Positions 45,900-58,197 of a stretch of 64,000 nucleotides of DNA are shown in pieces. A model generated the notes under the pieces. It saw only the letters and a list, made by a program, of their open reading frames with translations, was not told the DNA's origin and searched no databases. This stretch comes from Daldinia sp. FL1419 (Eukaryota; Ascomycota; Sordariomycetes; Xylariales; Hypoxylaceae). The stretch spans positions 124,001 to 188,000 of the forward strand of contig MU623396.1 in NCBI GenBank assembly GCA_025201765.1. Reading direction: 5' to 3'. How positions within the stretch are numbered: the first letter of the stretch is position 1; the number at the start of each line of letters is the position of its first letter. Made by a program: the position numbers and the translations under genes.

Positions 45900-46792
45900 A
45901 ATTTAAATCTAACATTATTAATTGATAGGTAACTCGGCGTCCTGAGAATAAATGTCTCTCAGATATTATCTCGTATTACCGATACTCCTGAATGCATAAC
46001 ATCGCGCTTATCAGCGACCACTAGAAGTTGATGAGTGGCAGTTGGCTCAGTGTGTCAGTGGCGTTGCTGAGATGCTCCTTCAAGGCTTGGCTTAATTTGC
46101 AAACTGCCAACCTGGTATACGGGTTTATAAGGCGTCCTGTTTGCCTTACTTTTATATGGCAGTACACCTCATCTCAGAATGTATTTTTTCTGGATCTATT
46201 TATGCTATTTGATCTACCTAAAGCTAAGTGCTTACCTTGGGTACCTACCTACCTGCTTACTTAGATCCCAAAGGTATGAGGTGAGCTAGGTCCGTACGTA
46301 GGAACTTCTCATACGGATTCTAGTGTACCACAGATCCTACGCAAGCCTTATTCAGCTGAACTAATAAAAGAGCTCTAGTAGCTCTTACCTCTCTTATCTT
46401 TTAGGCCTAATAGTAGGTAGCCAAAATTTCCCAACCTTATGTCCTTCATTTCTACTATATCCATACAGTAGCATGTCCTGATCATAACTACCTAGGCACC
46501 TACCTCCTAGGTAGGTCCTCCCGGACATTGCGTAACGCGTTGGCATTTGCGGATATACAGCAACAACTCTGTGTATTCTACATTATTCATTACGCCCTTT
46601 GTTTGGATCATTTAGGTCCAGCAGGTGTAGCCCAATTTTCATGATGAGCACCTCGGCCCTATTTGCTTGTGCATTAGCCACGTAACCAAGTATACCACAT
46701 ACTCGTACAATTAGGCCCGGTATACTATATAAAAGTTTGTATTTAATGTTCATCCAGCTTCGATCTCTGGCGTCTACCTCAGTTCAGCAAAT
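45900..46792. other. Intergenic region before the kinase gene
   Basis: No gene. TACCTACCTACC near 46240-46252 and TACCTAGGCACCTACCTCC near 46490-46510. TATA-like box at 46726-46734. Confidence 0.5.
46726..46734 (+). promoter_or_regulatory. TATA-like box upstream of the kinase gene
   Basis: TATATAAAA, 59 nt before the ATG at 46793, a normal distance for a fungal core promoter. Confidence 0.45.
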
Positions 46793-49700
46793 ATGGCCTC
46801 AATATCATACAATGAGATACTCACGGATTTGTATAATCAAATCGATGGCCAACTCGAATGGCGGGAAGTTGCCAACCGGCGCTTCGCGAAAGTCGGTACT
46901 ACCCAGGCGGTCCTGGTTCGGTACAACTTAGAGCGCTTATTCTGCAGTCTGATTCCTCCCGGCGACACATTAGAAAAACATTTTGGGCATGGAATTACAA
47001 CGGATTTGCTGGTCTCACGAACCGAAGAACGATGTCTCCACAACTTCTTAGCCACTTTAATCTATATCCATTGCAGTATAGAATCCATGGAGGGTTTCGT
47101 TAGGAAAATTCTCGTGTGTCCCTCCGATGCCGATAGTTGGCCAATATACTACGACGGGCAGGCCAGGATTGATCAACTTCCAGCAGAGCGGCAGCAACTT
47201 CAGCAAATACTCGGTATTAGTAATGTACCTGACATCAACAATTTCATCAATATGCAACCTTGTTTTTGCCCCATTGTACTTTGTAGTAACGGTGTTCAAT
47301 CAGTCTACAAGAAAAAGCAGAGACTGCCTTATATATCCAAGGAGGAGAGGATTGGGAGTGGATCCTATGGAGTTGTTTATCGTGTTGTCATAGCCAAGGG
47401 GCACTTCAGAAGCGACGAAACCATGGTGAATTCAGAACCTATCCCCATGGCCCGAAAGGATTTTGAAAAAAGTAGCGACTTTCAGAAAGAGTTTGAAATT
47501 ACGAAGCAAATCTTGTGCACCCCTCGAAAGTCAATAAATGTACTCGAGACGCTCGCTAGCCTTCAGCTCGATGGGAATGTATTCAGCTTATTCATGCCCC
47601 TTGCAGAATGCGACCTGAAAGCATGGATGAATCACAAGCCGCACCCGATCCTCGAATCGGAAAAAGCCGATTTTATAGAATATGCGTCGGGTGTTGCGGA
47701 CGGTCTAGAGTTTCTTCACTCTGATATCGAAGATGCCAGTGGTAATCCGATGGTCTGTTTTCATATGGACTTGAAACCAGCAAATATCCTTGTCTTCAAC
47801 GGGAGGGAACCTGGGAAATTCATATGGAAGATCAGTGATTTCGGAATGTCGCGTGTGAAACTGTCACATAGGCATACTGAAACAATTGACCAAGATATTA
47901 GCGTTCTTTTTCGGCGGAGAGGAGGTAACATTGCAGTATCAGATACAATGAACCCACGGTTAGATGGCACATATCTCGCACCTGAGTCGAGGATTTCGGC
48001 GAGGAATATGAACGAGAAAAGCGATGTCTGGTCTTTGGGGTGTGTTTTAAGCGTTGTTATGACATATATTACCCTGGGTCAGGCGGGCATTAACACCTTC
48101 ACGGAAGAACGAGCAGCTGCCTTAAAAAGGGTTGGAAAAGAAAACAAAGACTATTTCTATCTCGTTAGCCAAAATGAGAAACCACCAAAATCTCATCCAG
48201 CGATCAAGGCACATCATCGGCGCCTAATCAGGGAAGCAAATCAAAATAGTTCTGGCGAGGGCAAGGTGATGAAAGCGATATTAACTTACATTGAAGAAAA
48301 GGTCCTACGACTAGAGCCCCAACGAAGGGAATCGTCTGGGTGCATTAGAGATGAACTGCGCCTTATATCAAGCGCGTATCATAAGCTGGGTGAGCTCCCC
48401 GAGGATTCCGAAACCGATGTCCCGAGTAGCTTTATTTCAAAGCTAGTTGCTCGATTACGAAGGAAAAGGTAAGCACTTATTCCTTGTGTTTGTTATGATA
48501 TGAGGTAGCTAACTTTCAAAACTCACTTATTAGAAAGAAATTAGACAGACCAAAACTAAAAAGTTGGTGTATTCCCAATTCGAGAGCTATCGCAGGATGC
48601 GCTTTAGCCTCTAATGAGCCCATCATCGCCCATTGGACGGATACTGCCATCTCGTTATATGATTTGATATTTCTTCAGTTACCAGGTGAAAATAAAAAGG
48701 TTCCGTATTATAAACTACGGGAAGCGGGCGCGTGGAGAGATGTGAAGCTAAACGGGACATACCTTATTGCGTCGACAACAGGACACCATTCCCATGTATG
48801 TCTAGTAAAATCTACCATCTACATAAGTGAAATGATAACTAATTCGAATTTAGATCTATCTCTTTGATATCAAGGGGGGCGGGCTTCCGGGGCTGAATTT
48901 TGACTTAGACTATAAAGTTGAACTTCCAGTCGAGAGTTCCAATACTCTTGGCCGAATAGCCATCTCCCCCGGTGGTGAAACCCTCGCCTGTGTTGTGCAT
49001 CAGGATTCTCGGAGTTCGTGTATATATTACGCTAAAATCAGCGACTTACTCAGACATAAAGTTCCTAGGTATTAGCTAAATCCCCCTTAAATGCGGTTGC
49101 TAACAAGGGATTAGGAGAGATTCTGAAAGTATGATATCATCATCGAGCGACGGACTTCGATATAGGCTTATTTCAAAAGAAGTATGGGGTGAACTCCCCG
49201 TAGACGTCCCAGTGGGAAGCGTAACACACTTAGCATTCCCTTCCGATAAATCCCTTTATTATATCACCCAGCCAGATATCCCTGAAAGACACAATATAAA
49301 TATCTGCTATAAATCCCTTCTTACTGGAAGTATTAAGAATCGACATGTGAGAAATTACACTCAAACGGCATCAGGGGTACGTTTTCATCTACCCAGTAAA
49401 CGAAAGCTCAACGCCGAAACAACTAACCCACTGCAGACAGTCGACAGCAGCAATTGGGGCCGTCTTTTAACAACCGCTGCCTCAATAGATAACGAAGGAA
49501 CTTTAGCAACTGTGCTTTACGAAAACCAACTCAGCATTCGAAGCTTCGGTAGTGTAGAGAAAGCACCTAAGAGAAATATAATCCTCAAAAATTACTTCGT
49601 CAAGAAGCTCTTAATGGACAAGCAAGACTCACGACTCTTTGCTTTGGCATATAAGAGTGGGAATAGTACGATGATAATCATCGAGATTCTCCTACATGGA

Positions 49701-49898
49701 AGTAGCGAACGACCCCAAGAAATTGAAAGAATTCCCGGGCTTAGTTATGGGGACAGGGTTGTTGCAGCACTTTTTAATAGGGAGGTTGAGAATGATGCAG
49801 ACGGTGGATACATCCTCATCATGGCCTATACAGCTACTCCGCCGACACTATATAGAGTAAATCTTCCAGCACTACATGGGGCGTCGGCGTTGCTTTAA
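46793..49898 (+). CDS. Fungal-specific protein kinase with long C-terminal propeller-like region
   Basis: Four exons (46793-48468, 48534-48795, 48854-49068, 49115-49898) give 978 residues. Residues 1-175 form a helical N-terminal region with no known enzyme motif, as precedes many expanded fungal kinases. The kinase domain is complete: glycine loop IGSGSYGVVYRV (about 186), an ARK lysine, catalytic loop HMDLKPANIL (about 323), DFGMS (about 348), YLAPES and DVWSLGCVL. The Arg of HRD is Met, so it is a non-RD kinase. Residues 560-978 contain repeated strand-turn patterns (GRIAISPGGETLACVVH, THLAFPSDKSLYYITQ, AASIDNEGTLATVLYENQLSIRS), suggesting a beta-propeller-like fold. I know no characterised protein with this exact layout. 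The gene converges on the CorA-like gene with 129 nt between stops. Confidence 0.85.
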
Positions 49899-50027
49899 CT
49901 ATTGTGATTTATTGTTGGGATTTATGAGTTTCGTCGCTCTGGATCGATGTGGAGGCTTGCAGGATATTCTGGAGTGAGATACTTCTGACAAGGATTGAAC
50001 TGAAATAAAACAATAAAAAAGACTATA

Positions 50028-51645
50028 TTACACCGGCATCTTATCAACCCGTTTTGGTGAATCCCTCTTCATCGTGACAGCGCGTTGCGCCAATGCCCTC
50101 CAATCCCCCACGTGAACCTTCGGGGACATTCTATTAACGACAGTATCATCGTTATGTAGTACCCAATAATATATCAAGAAGGTAGCCCCGGTTAGTAAGA
50201 TAGAGGACACTATATATATCCATATCATAGGAGTACTGATGATTCGTTTCGAAGCCGAATCTAGATCAAAAAAGTTCATACCAAAGAAAGTCTAGTTATT
50301 GGTTAGTGAGTTCACGAAGACGTAGCAGAAACTAAGATATCTTCTTACTCACTGCGACAAAGGAAGCTGGGAGATAAAATAGAGTCAAGGTAGTGAGAAA
50401 CACAGCTGACTTGTTTAATTGTAGCATGTTCCCATTCTGTTGCTTGGCAAGGATTTGGTCTCGGAATGATAAAGTGTTAGCTAGGAGCTGTGCGGTGGTC
50501 TGTGCTCGCTGTTGCGAGAGCTTCGCGACGCGACAATGAGCTGCAGATCGACGGCAATAATTATCGAGTGTGTTTATCGTCTCCGACGCTATATCATCTA
50601 CGCTTTGTTGACTAAGGGTTGACGATAGCTGTTTTAGCACGTCCTCACTATGAGATAAGAGGGTAGCTGCTTGGAGGAACCGGTTGTCCAGGCTGGCTAA
50701 AGCGCTAAGGTTGTCATAACCTACGCGTAATTCTTCGTCGATAAACGTCGAAAATGTGGTACTTGTCTATATTTCTCAACGAATTGGGCCCTTCGGCATG
50801 ATCACGATATAGAAGTTATTCTTACCTGAAGGAGTAACTTTCGTTCTAAGAATGCAAGATATTCTCTCCATGCGGGAAAATACGCCGTAAACAATATTCC
50901 ATGGATACGCCATGGGATTGACGAGCCTTTAGAGTCCCCGTTTACGTTAGTCAACACCTTTTCTATCCTCTGGTGGGCTACCGAGTTAGGCGTTGGATTG
51001 AACAAGACCGAAACAGTCTGGCTAGTTGACGCGTCAAATCGGCAATAAAGGCCACTTTGACGAAATGCCCAATTCCCATCGCTGGGTTTTAGCTCAGGAT
51101 AACGTATTGTATAATATATCTCTTATATCTACACGTCAGTAATAGCTCTACGAAAAGAATATATCGATTCAATTGCATACCTGTTATAGACCCCGTCTTA
51201 CTAACTGTAACAGGGAAGCAGAAGTTTGCTTCCACATCGTCGTTTCGGTAGTAAAAACATGACGGAAGATCCCAGAACGAATCGCTTATAGCGTGTTTAG
51301 AAACGAATAATTCTAGAAGCTCCCTGGTTATCTGTAACGAGCTCCACGAAGTCCGTTGACATATAGATCTAAAAACATTTAGTAGTAACTCGGATATACT
51401 TCCGATAGGACGTACAAGTGCCGGTACGAGTAGTTCCCTGGCTTATCCTGGCTTAAAAAATCTTCAATTTCTTGTGGCGTAGATAGCTGGCGCGGACTTT
51501 GGCCTTTGCTGCATTGGTTTTGAGGTAGCACTTCTATGAGCCTAATGGGGGCCACAACTTGATCGACAAAGCATCTATCAAGAGACATTTTATTAGTATG
51601 ATTTTTAGAGGAATTCCACGGGTCGCGGTATTCTGGTCGGAACAT
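50028..51645 (-). CDS. CorA-like membrane transporter protein
   Basis: Exons on the minus strand: 51416-51645, 51181-51368, 50826-51121, 50353-50766 and 50028-50291, giving 463 residues. The N-terminus reads DPWNSSKNHTNKMSLDRCF and continues to RHLSICQRTSWSSLQITREL and SCFYYRNDD, matching the fungal CorA-like transporter group. The C-terminal part has two membrane helices (SAVFLTTLTLFYLPASFVA and the segment after SKRIISTPMIWIYIVS) with the CorA hallmark GMN in TFFGMNFFD (about 380-382). GMN forms the pore entrance in bacterial Mg2+ channels, so ion transport is possible but unproven here. The last intron falls just before GMN. The start at 51645 fits the family better than an internal ATG at 51588. 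Confidence 0.82.
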
Positions 51646-52933
51646 ATATATTGATGTTCTACTCTCTTATCTCGTAATAGCAATTGTATATCTCATGACA
51701 CGCTCACTCGTAAGAGAAACACGGAGACCCCGACACAACATTGCACTGCCGTACCATTGTTACTACGCGCCACGCTCGGTCGCGATATTGGCATTGCTCA
51801 ATTATCTCGTACCGCACTAACGCTGTTAGATAATAACCGAGAATAAGTCTAATTATTTGTCTATCTTCTTACTTAATTTGTTCCTGGATTAACCATTAGT
51901 CCTGTAGGCACTCTAGCGTATGCCTTAGATATACACGAAAAAAAAAAAACTTACCTCACTGACAGAGGTAGGTACAGTGAAACACCACTGATCGTCTCTC
52001 AGCTGTGCCAGTCAGCCTACTTTATGATCCCTGTTCGATCCGACCGCCACTTACCCGGATATTGAAGTCAGCCTGGCCGGGGAAAAGCCGCCGAAGAAGT
52101 CTTAGTAGATTTTCCTCCTTGAGGTATCGCGTGTTAGTGTTCTGCACCGGCATACTGGCAATAGACTTCTGGACATAAAATAGATGCTGTTGTTCTTTGC
52201 GTAGGTACCTAACGATTTCCGTAGGCTTACTTCTCAAATCAAGGAGGGTCATCAAACTTAAGAGAGGCAAAAGGAGGTAAGATGAGGCAACCCAATACGC
52301 AAGGCTCTACTAATACATCCAGAATAGGTACCTAGGGTAGGTAACAGCAAGCCTAAGCGTTTCGAGAGCCAATAGCAGATCAATAGTGCAGCCACCACGT
52401 ATCGAATCCCGATAAGGGATCGCTTGGCCAAGTTTTCGTTGCCATATTTAAGAATGAGGAGCTAGATAGCGCTGGCTTGGTAAGTTTCCTCGCATTTCCC
52501 GTCGAGCCCCGTGGGGTCGACTGCGTATTCTCCAACAATGCCAACAGAAAAACAAGCTAGAATTCTGTACTGGAGGGCAAAAGCGAGTTCAACAGACGGC
52601 CTGATTAGACAGGATATGCCCAGAGCCGATCAGACGTAGCACCCGATCTACCTAGCGCTTAGAGATGGTAGTTAGCCTTCAGCTCACCGAGTATGCCTTA
52701 TAATAGGTATTGCCTTGCAGGACGTACTGTATGACAATAGGAGGGGCGAGGCGGGAGGATGCGATTAGTGGTGGCAGTACCTCACTACGTACATGTTATG
52801 GAAGCTTGCACATTCGTAAATTTACAGGCCTTCAGCTAGTCCTTAGGGAGCTCTCGGAATCTTTACCTTACTCAAGTCGACGTAACTACAAATTTGTTTA
52901 GATCTTGAACGACAACGAGTTCTCAAGCCAATA
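51646..52933. other. Intergenic region between CorA-like and permease genes
   Basis: Divergent promoters for the two membrane-protein genes. Contains a short possible gene on the minus strand (52022-52252), a TAGGTACCTAGGGTAGGT cluster at 52326-52343 and an A-tract near 51941-51950. Confidence 0.5.
52022..52252 (-). CDS. Possible small protein or gene remnant (76 residues)
   Basis: Reading from an ATG at 52252, the frame gives a hydrophilic, helix-rich product with LRKEQQHLFYVQ, SIASMPVQNTNTRYLKEEN and LLRLLRRLFPGQADFNIRV. The composition looks more like protein than the neighbouring random frames do. I recognise no family, and no flanking exons could be joined with confidence. It may be a real small gene, the last exon of a lost gene, or chance. 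Confidence 0.3.
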   Translation of the reverse strand: MTLLDLRSKPTEIVRYLRKEQQHLFYVQKSIASMPVQNTNTRYLKEENLLRLLRRLFPGQADFNIRVSGGRIEQGS

Positions 52934-55443
52934 ATGGCGACCGAGCCGACACAGGGTCGACCCCAGCCCTTGTGGAATTCCACCGAGCGCTTGGATCTTT
53001 CTTTGGACTATAGTTCGATTTCTCCAAATCACACTGAAACCCGCCACCAAAATGGAGACCCTGATATGGAGACAGCGTCCTCAATCATACCTAGCACGAA
53101 TATAAGGAGGGTGACGCACAGAGGACTGCTCCCAATCCACGTGTTTGTGAGTGAACCGTCCATTATAGATCGTCGAATGCATGGTAATTGATAATAGTAG
53201 ATGATTACTGTCAATGCTACACTGGGAGTAGGGCTCTACTGGCGCGGTGGACAGGTGTTGCAGCTAGGCGGTTTCGCGGACGTTATCATATCCTTCTTGT
53301 CGGTCGGGTTCCTCGCGTGGATAGTTACGCAATGCATCACCGAACTTCTGTGTATCTGGCCCGTCCCCGGGGCCATGTCCGTCTTCGTACGTGAGTTCGT
53401 AGATTTTGAGCTGGGAATAACCGTGGGTATCGCATATTGGTTCGCAAAGGAAGTCTGCTCCTATCATACGGGATAGCTAACGCGTCGTAGGTTCACATAC
53501 TCGGTCTCGTTCGCCGCACTCATAGCAAGTACTGCGGCCGAGGTTCATTACTGGACGAACGACAAGAACAATTCGACTAAAGTTATTGATGGAATATTGA
53601 TATACACGATCGCACCAGTAACCTTAATAATCCTTAATTCTTTTGGGATTCGCGTAAGTTCCTTCAAGTCGGCCAAGGCTAGGTATTTAGGAGATCACTT
53701 CTAACATAACCCTTCGAGATAGATATACGGATGGATCGAAGTAGTCAGTGGCGTCATAAAGTTGTTCTTCCTGGCGATAATTATCATAGCAATGCTTATA
53801 TTCGGTACGTCGTTTCTATCTGCCTAGGTAACTAAGGCCTAAGAGGGAAATCCTATTGATAATTGATTTTAGCTGCCCAAGTCTCTCCGGACTCTTACGA
53901 TCAACGTAGTAAGTTTTGAGCTACTTGAAGTTGCTGGAAGATATACGCTGACTATTTGGTAAACTATTAGATTGGAGCCCATCGGAAACATATGATCACG
54001 ACGCAGCTAAGGGTTGGTTCCCTGCTCTACTGTAAGTAACCTATATCCATACCACCCAGGCACCTACTTAGGCACCCGTGAATTCGAGTACCTGAACGCT
54101 GAACTCTAACCCAGCATATGCTTATCCACGGCAACGTTCGCCTACGTCGGTGTCGAAGTCCCCGCAGCCGCCGCACTCGAAGCTAGACCTACGAAAGCTT
54201 CCACTCAAAACGGCAATCAAGCTAGTAATATTGGGGAGACCGTTCGGTTTTCGTCGAAATGGATCTCAGTCTTTGCGTGTATCGCATATACGTTAAGCGG
54301 AACTTTTGTGTCTCTATGTGTTGATCACACGGATCTTCGACTACCCCGTCTCGATTGGCTGAATTCTACACGACCGAGCAACGAGACCCAATCTGCATTC
54401 GTTCTGGTTGCAGAAGATCACAGCCCAAAACTAGCGGCTGCCTTTAACGTGTTTCTTGTGTTCACGGCGTTGTCGTGCGCCAACACGAACCTTTACGTAG
54501 CGTCTAGAACACTGTTCGGTCTAACTAATCAAATAGATGGCGGCCCCGACGAGCCTTGGTATTTGAATATTCTGGCGTGGCTCGGACGTACCAATAGCTA
54601 CAGAGTCCCAGTTCGAGCGATGACAGTATCTGCTATTGCTTTTATTTGGGTACCGTTCCTGCAACTTCGCTACCCCAGTCAGTCAGATACGGAGTCGAGC
54701 CAGGAAACCCTATCAGGAGGCGACGAACCCCAAAAAGGCAATGTTACTGGTGGAATAAGCGATGTGAGAGCCAACACATGGGCAGCTTGTAGGATTCCGC
54801 TGACTCGATTTAGTTTATCTATATTCTTTCCGAGATGGGCTCTATTGGAGTGTTGATCGTCTGGGCTTGTGAATGCTTGGCATTTATACGATACTATCAC
54901 TGGTGAGACATAAACATACTTCATTGAAGAAACCTTGGTAGGGTCTAACATATACTAGTATCAGTAAGCACCATAACAAACTAGTAGAGCGGAACGTATC
55001 GCGTGTTCAGCGCTTTAGTGACAAGGATGATAACGACTACCCCTATATAAGTAACGGGCAACCGTTTACAGCTTATTTAGGTCTACTGGGTTGTTTGCTC
55101 GTTCTCTTAATAGTTGATGGAGCTTCTCTTTGGAATGGTTTCTATGGCGAAGCGTTTCTATCGTCATACCTTCTCGTCAGTCCCTACCAATATCCATAAC
55201 TATAACAATATTTAACATTTGAATGATTAGGTTTCCATTTTCATACTGGTATGGGCTGCCTTGAAGCTTTGGCGAGGTGCAAAATGGTCACCCGTCGACC
55301 TTTCCAACCCAGATCAAGTCATAGGCATTATCCGTGGACTTCATGAATTTAGTTACGCCGGATTCCAATCCGAATCTGACCCAAATCAACGCAGACGTTC
55401 GTCTCTATGGCGGGTCTCCAGATTTTTCGGACCTAAAGAATGA
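52934..55443 (+). CDS. Amino acid permease of the APC superfamily (10 exons)
   Basis: Exons: 52934-53146, 53201-53439, 53491-53653, 53723-53804, 53873-53908, 53971-54031, 54115-54763, 54835-54902, 54959-55175 and 55231-55443, giving 646 residues. The hydrophilic N-terminus leads into the first helix region, MITVNATLGVGLYWRGGQV, where permeases have the unwound helix-1 substrate site. Further helices follow: ADVIISFLSVGFLAWIVTQ, WFTYSVSFAALIASTAAEV, TIAPVTLIILNSFGIR, IKLFFLAIIIIAMLIF, STATFAYVGVEVPAAAALEA (helix 6), a long central region with SCANTNLYVASRTLFGLTN, and C-terminal helices to 55230 onward. The protein is about 90 residues longer than a typical yeast AAP because of an insert around 54660-54770. 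Exons 5 and 6 are only 36 and 61 nt. Substrate unknown. Confidence 0.87.
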
Positions 55444-55673
55444 TAGCCAAGTTAGGATATACGGGAAACGACATCACGCTCATGGACTAACTTCTTGATG
55501 AGAGGTCATATGAAGCCTATATTAACTACCTACCTACTTAGGTGGACTTATATTTATGCGATAACATCAAAATTCAAATCATCATCCATGAGGATATATG
55601 CAATCCATCGCGCCAAACCAAGTCTATAATTATTCGAGTAATGAAGTAAATTGTGCCATGCACAACTCTCCGC

Positions 55674-58110
55674 CTAATAAATCACGCACGTGGGCTTCTT
55701 GACAGGGCAGTTGAAAGCTTGCCTAAAGCCATCCGAATTTTCCATCATGTTCTGGATTCGAACGTCAGAGGGCGAGTGTGCGTCAGCGAGCATAACTTGC
55801 TTAGCGGCATCCCCTGACTTGTCGCAGAAGAACTGAGCGGCAGACACGTAGAAGAGCTGCTCGCGCGTGAACTTTTCCGACAGCCCGGGCATGTCGAAAT
55901 CGGACGCCGGGTCTTCGCGCCTCTTGTCTAGCCACGCGTCGTACGCCGTGTTGATGCCGCCGGTGTCAGCGATGTTCTCACCTAGCGTCTGCGTGCCGTT
56001 GACGGGGACCTGCGTTCCATCGCTCAGGGTCACATTGCTGGAGCTGTATTGCTTCACAAGGCACTCGGCGCGCTTGTTGAATGCGGCTTCGCTCTCGTCA
56101 TCCCACCAGTCCTTAAATACACCCCGTTCGTCATACATCCGCCCCGTGCTATCGAGAGAATGCGTGAACTCGTGACCGAGGATGAAACCAAGCCCTCCGT
56201 AGTTAAGGTAAGCTGGTACTTCCGGATGTAGGAGTAGAGGTTGAAGAATTCCATTGGAGATGATGATTGCGTTATCGAATGGAGTGTAAAAGGCGTTGAT
56301 GGTAAGAGATGAGCCGGCATCAGACGGCCACGAACCCTTCTGCTTCTTCGTCCCATAGAGCGAAGAGGTCGACTTACTTAACCATTTCGAATAAGAGACT
56401 TCGTTATTAAAATAAGAGTCTGAGACAACATAGTCGGCATAATAACCATTCAGCGATTGGGCATCCTCAAGGTTAGGGCCCTGCGGTAATCGTTAGCATT
56501 TCGATCTAGAACTAGAATATTGGACTTAAACTTACAGCGGTCGGGTAGCCAAGTTTAGGGTAGATTGACTCAACCTTATGCCTGGCAATAGCCTTCACTT
56601 TGTCAGTCATCCATTCAATGCCATCGATATTCTTAGCAAGGCGTTTTTGGATCCTCGTGGTCATTTCTTCAAGGGTCTTCCTAATCGCGTCCGTGTACTT
56701 GGCTTCCACATAAGGCTTGCTAAGCAGCCATGCAGTTTTCGAATCGGCTTCCGTGACACAGGTTCGCCACCGTTCAGGGATATAGGGCTTCTGGATATTT
56801 TATTAGCCATCTGGTATCCAGTTCATGGTAATGAGCTGATAGGTTCCTACCTCCCCAGAGAGCTTGCTGGCAAATTCTCTTAGAGATTCTACCTCTGGGC
56901 CATCAACAGCTGACTGGAATCCAGAGATAGCCTGTCGCATGAAATAAGCCTGAATGGCGGGCTTTGTGGTGTTTGCCAAAACCTGAGACAGCGAAGCAGA
57001 ATATTCCGGAAGGTTGTAAGATACTTTTTCAATAGGAGAAGGACTGATCGTCTTGAATAACGAGGCTAAGTTAAACTCGGGGGCAAGCTGGGTAGCGTTA
57101 TCTAGAGTCGTAACCGGAATCGGGCCCTAATCATAGTCAGTAATCTCGTTAACTTTGGTATGCTACATGAAATCTAGACTTACTGGTTCCTGACTTGGAA
57201 CTGGTATGATAGCAGCGATTTGTTGTTCGAGATCCACCAGACTGCGGGCTAGTTCCTTTGCTTTGGCCTTTAACTCGTCTGTAGGCAGCAAACCCGCAAA
57301 GGCCTGTGCGAGTGCCTTCTCATATGCGGAGCGGACTTCTTCGTTCTCGTAAAGCTCGCTCGAGAGAGGAGCAGTCGTCGGTGCAATGGTAGGAATATAG
57401 GTTTCCTAAGACGTTAGCACGACTGTTTATAATAACAGAAGTAGAAATCGTACAGCATCAGCAGGATCATAATCAATTCCTATAGTCAAAAAAGGAAACG
57501 AAGAGTGTTGGGCGAAGTAGAGGTAAGTCTTGCTAAATGCCTCGTAGTCGGCGGCATCAAAACGAGTGGGATTTTCGAGTTCTTCTGTAGTGACCGGGAA
57601 TGTCTCTGTGATGTTGCCAAGAAAGGTAACCAGCGGCTGGACGCCTTTTTCAGCAATCGCCGTTTCGTTCAAACAGGCGTTGTAGCCGGCAACCAACTTC
57701 TTGAAGTTCTTCTCATCGATAGACCCAGGAGAAATCTAGGTAGAAACCAAATTAGTTAACCGTTAAAACACTCCCACAGAATGTTGTACGTACCCAAGAG
57801 GGTTCAGATGGCGCTTCCAAGATATTCCTCATGAATATTCCATTCTTTTCCGTTAAAGTAGTTATCTCTCCCAAATGTAACTCCCAGGCAGGAATTACAT
57901 TCCGCTCCCGAAGGCCACCACAAACGACTTGGGATCACTATTAGCAGAAATCCCATATACACTTGATTATCAAAAGGAGGATAATTGCATACGCTGTTCA
58001 AAGTTTGTGCAGGGATCGATATTCTGGAAGTTGGAATCGAGATTGGAGAATATGGCGGCCGACGCCTGGATACATGACTGCGAAAGGCAGACCGAGGAAT
58101 TCGGATACAT
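55674..58110 (-). CDS. Peptidase M13 (neprilysin-like zinc metallopeptidase)
   Basis: Exons on the minus strand: 57993-58110, 57794-57927, 57454-57735, 57184-57405, 56851-57126, 56536-56790 and 55674-56480, giving about 697 residues. Typical features: IDPCTNFEQLVCGGLRERN near the N-terminus, NAFYTPFDNAIIISNGILQP, the zinc motif HEFTHSLD (about 532) and ENIADTGG (about 597), then SPSDVRIQNMMENSDGFRQA and the terminal FNCPVKKPTCVIY. Zinc ligands and the catalytic Glu are intact and correctly spaced. Family members are usually secreted or membrane-anchored, but the ATG at 58110 gives no signal peptide. The same frame continues upstream through a hydrophobic stretch to a non-ATG codon at 58197, so a 5' exon or an upstream start is probably missing from this model. 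Confidence 0.9.
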
Positions 58111-58197
58111 ACTGAACCAAGGAAAGTTGGAAGAGAAAAAGAAAAGTAAAAAGGGAAACAAGAAACACAAGGAAACTATGTGTTGGTAAGAGACCAA

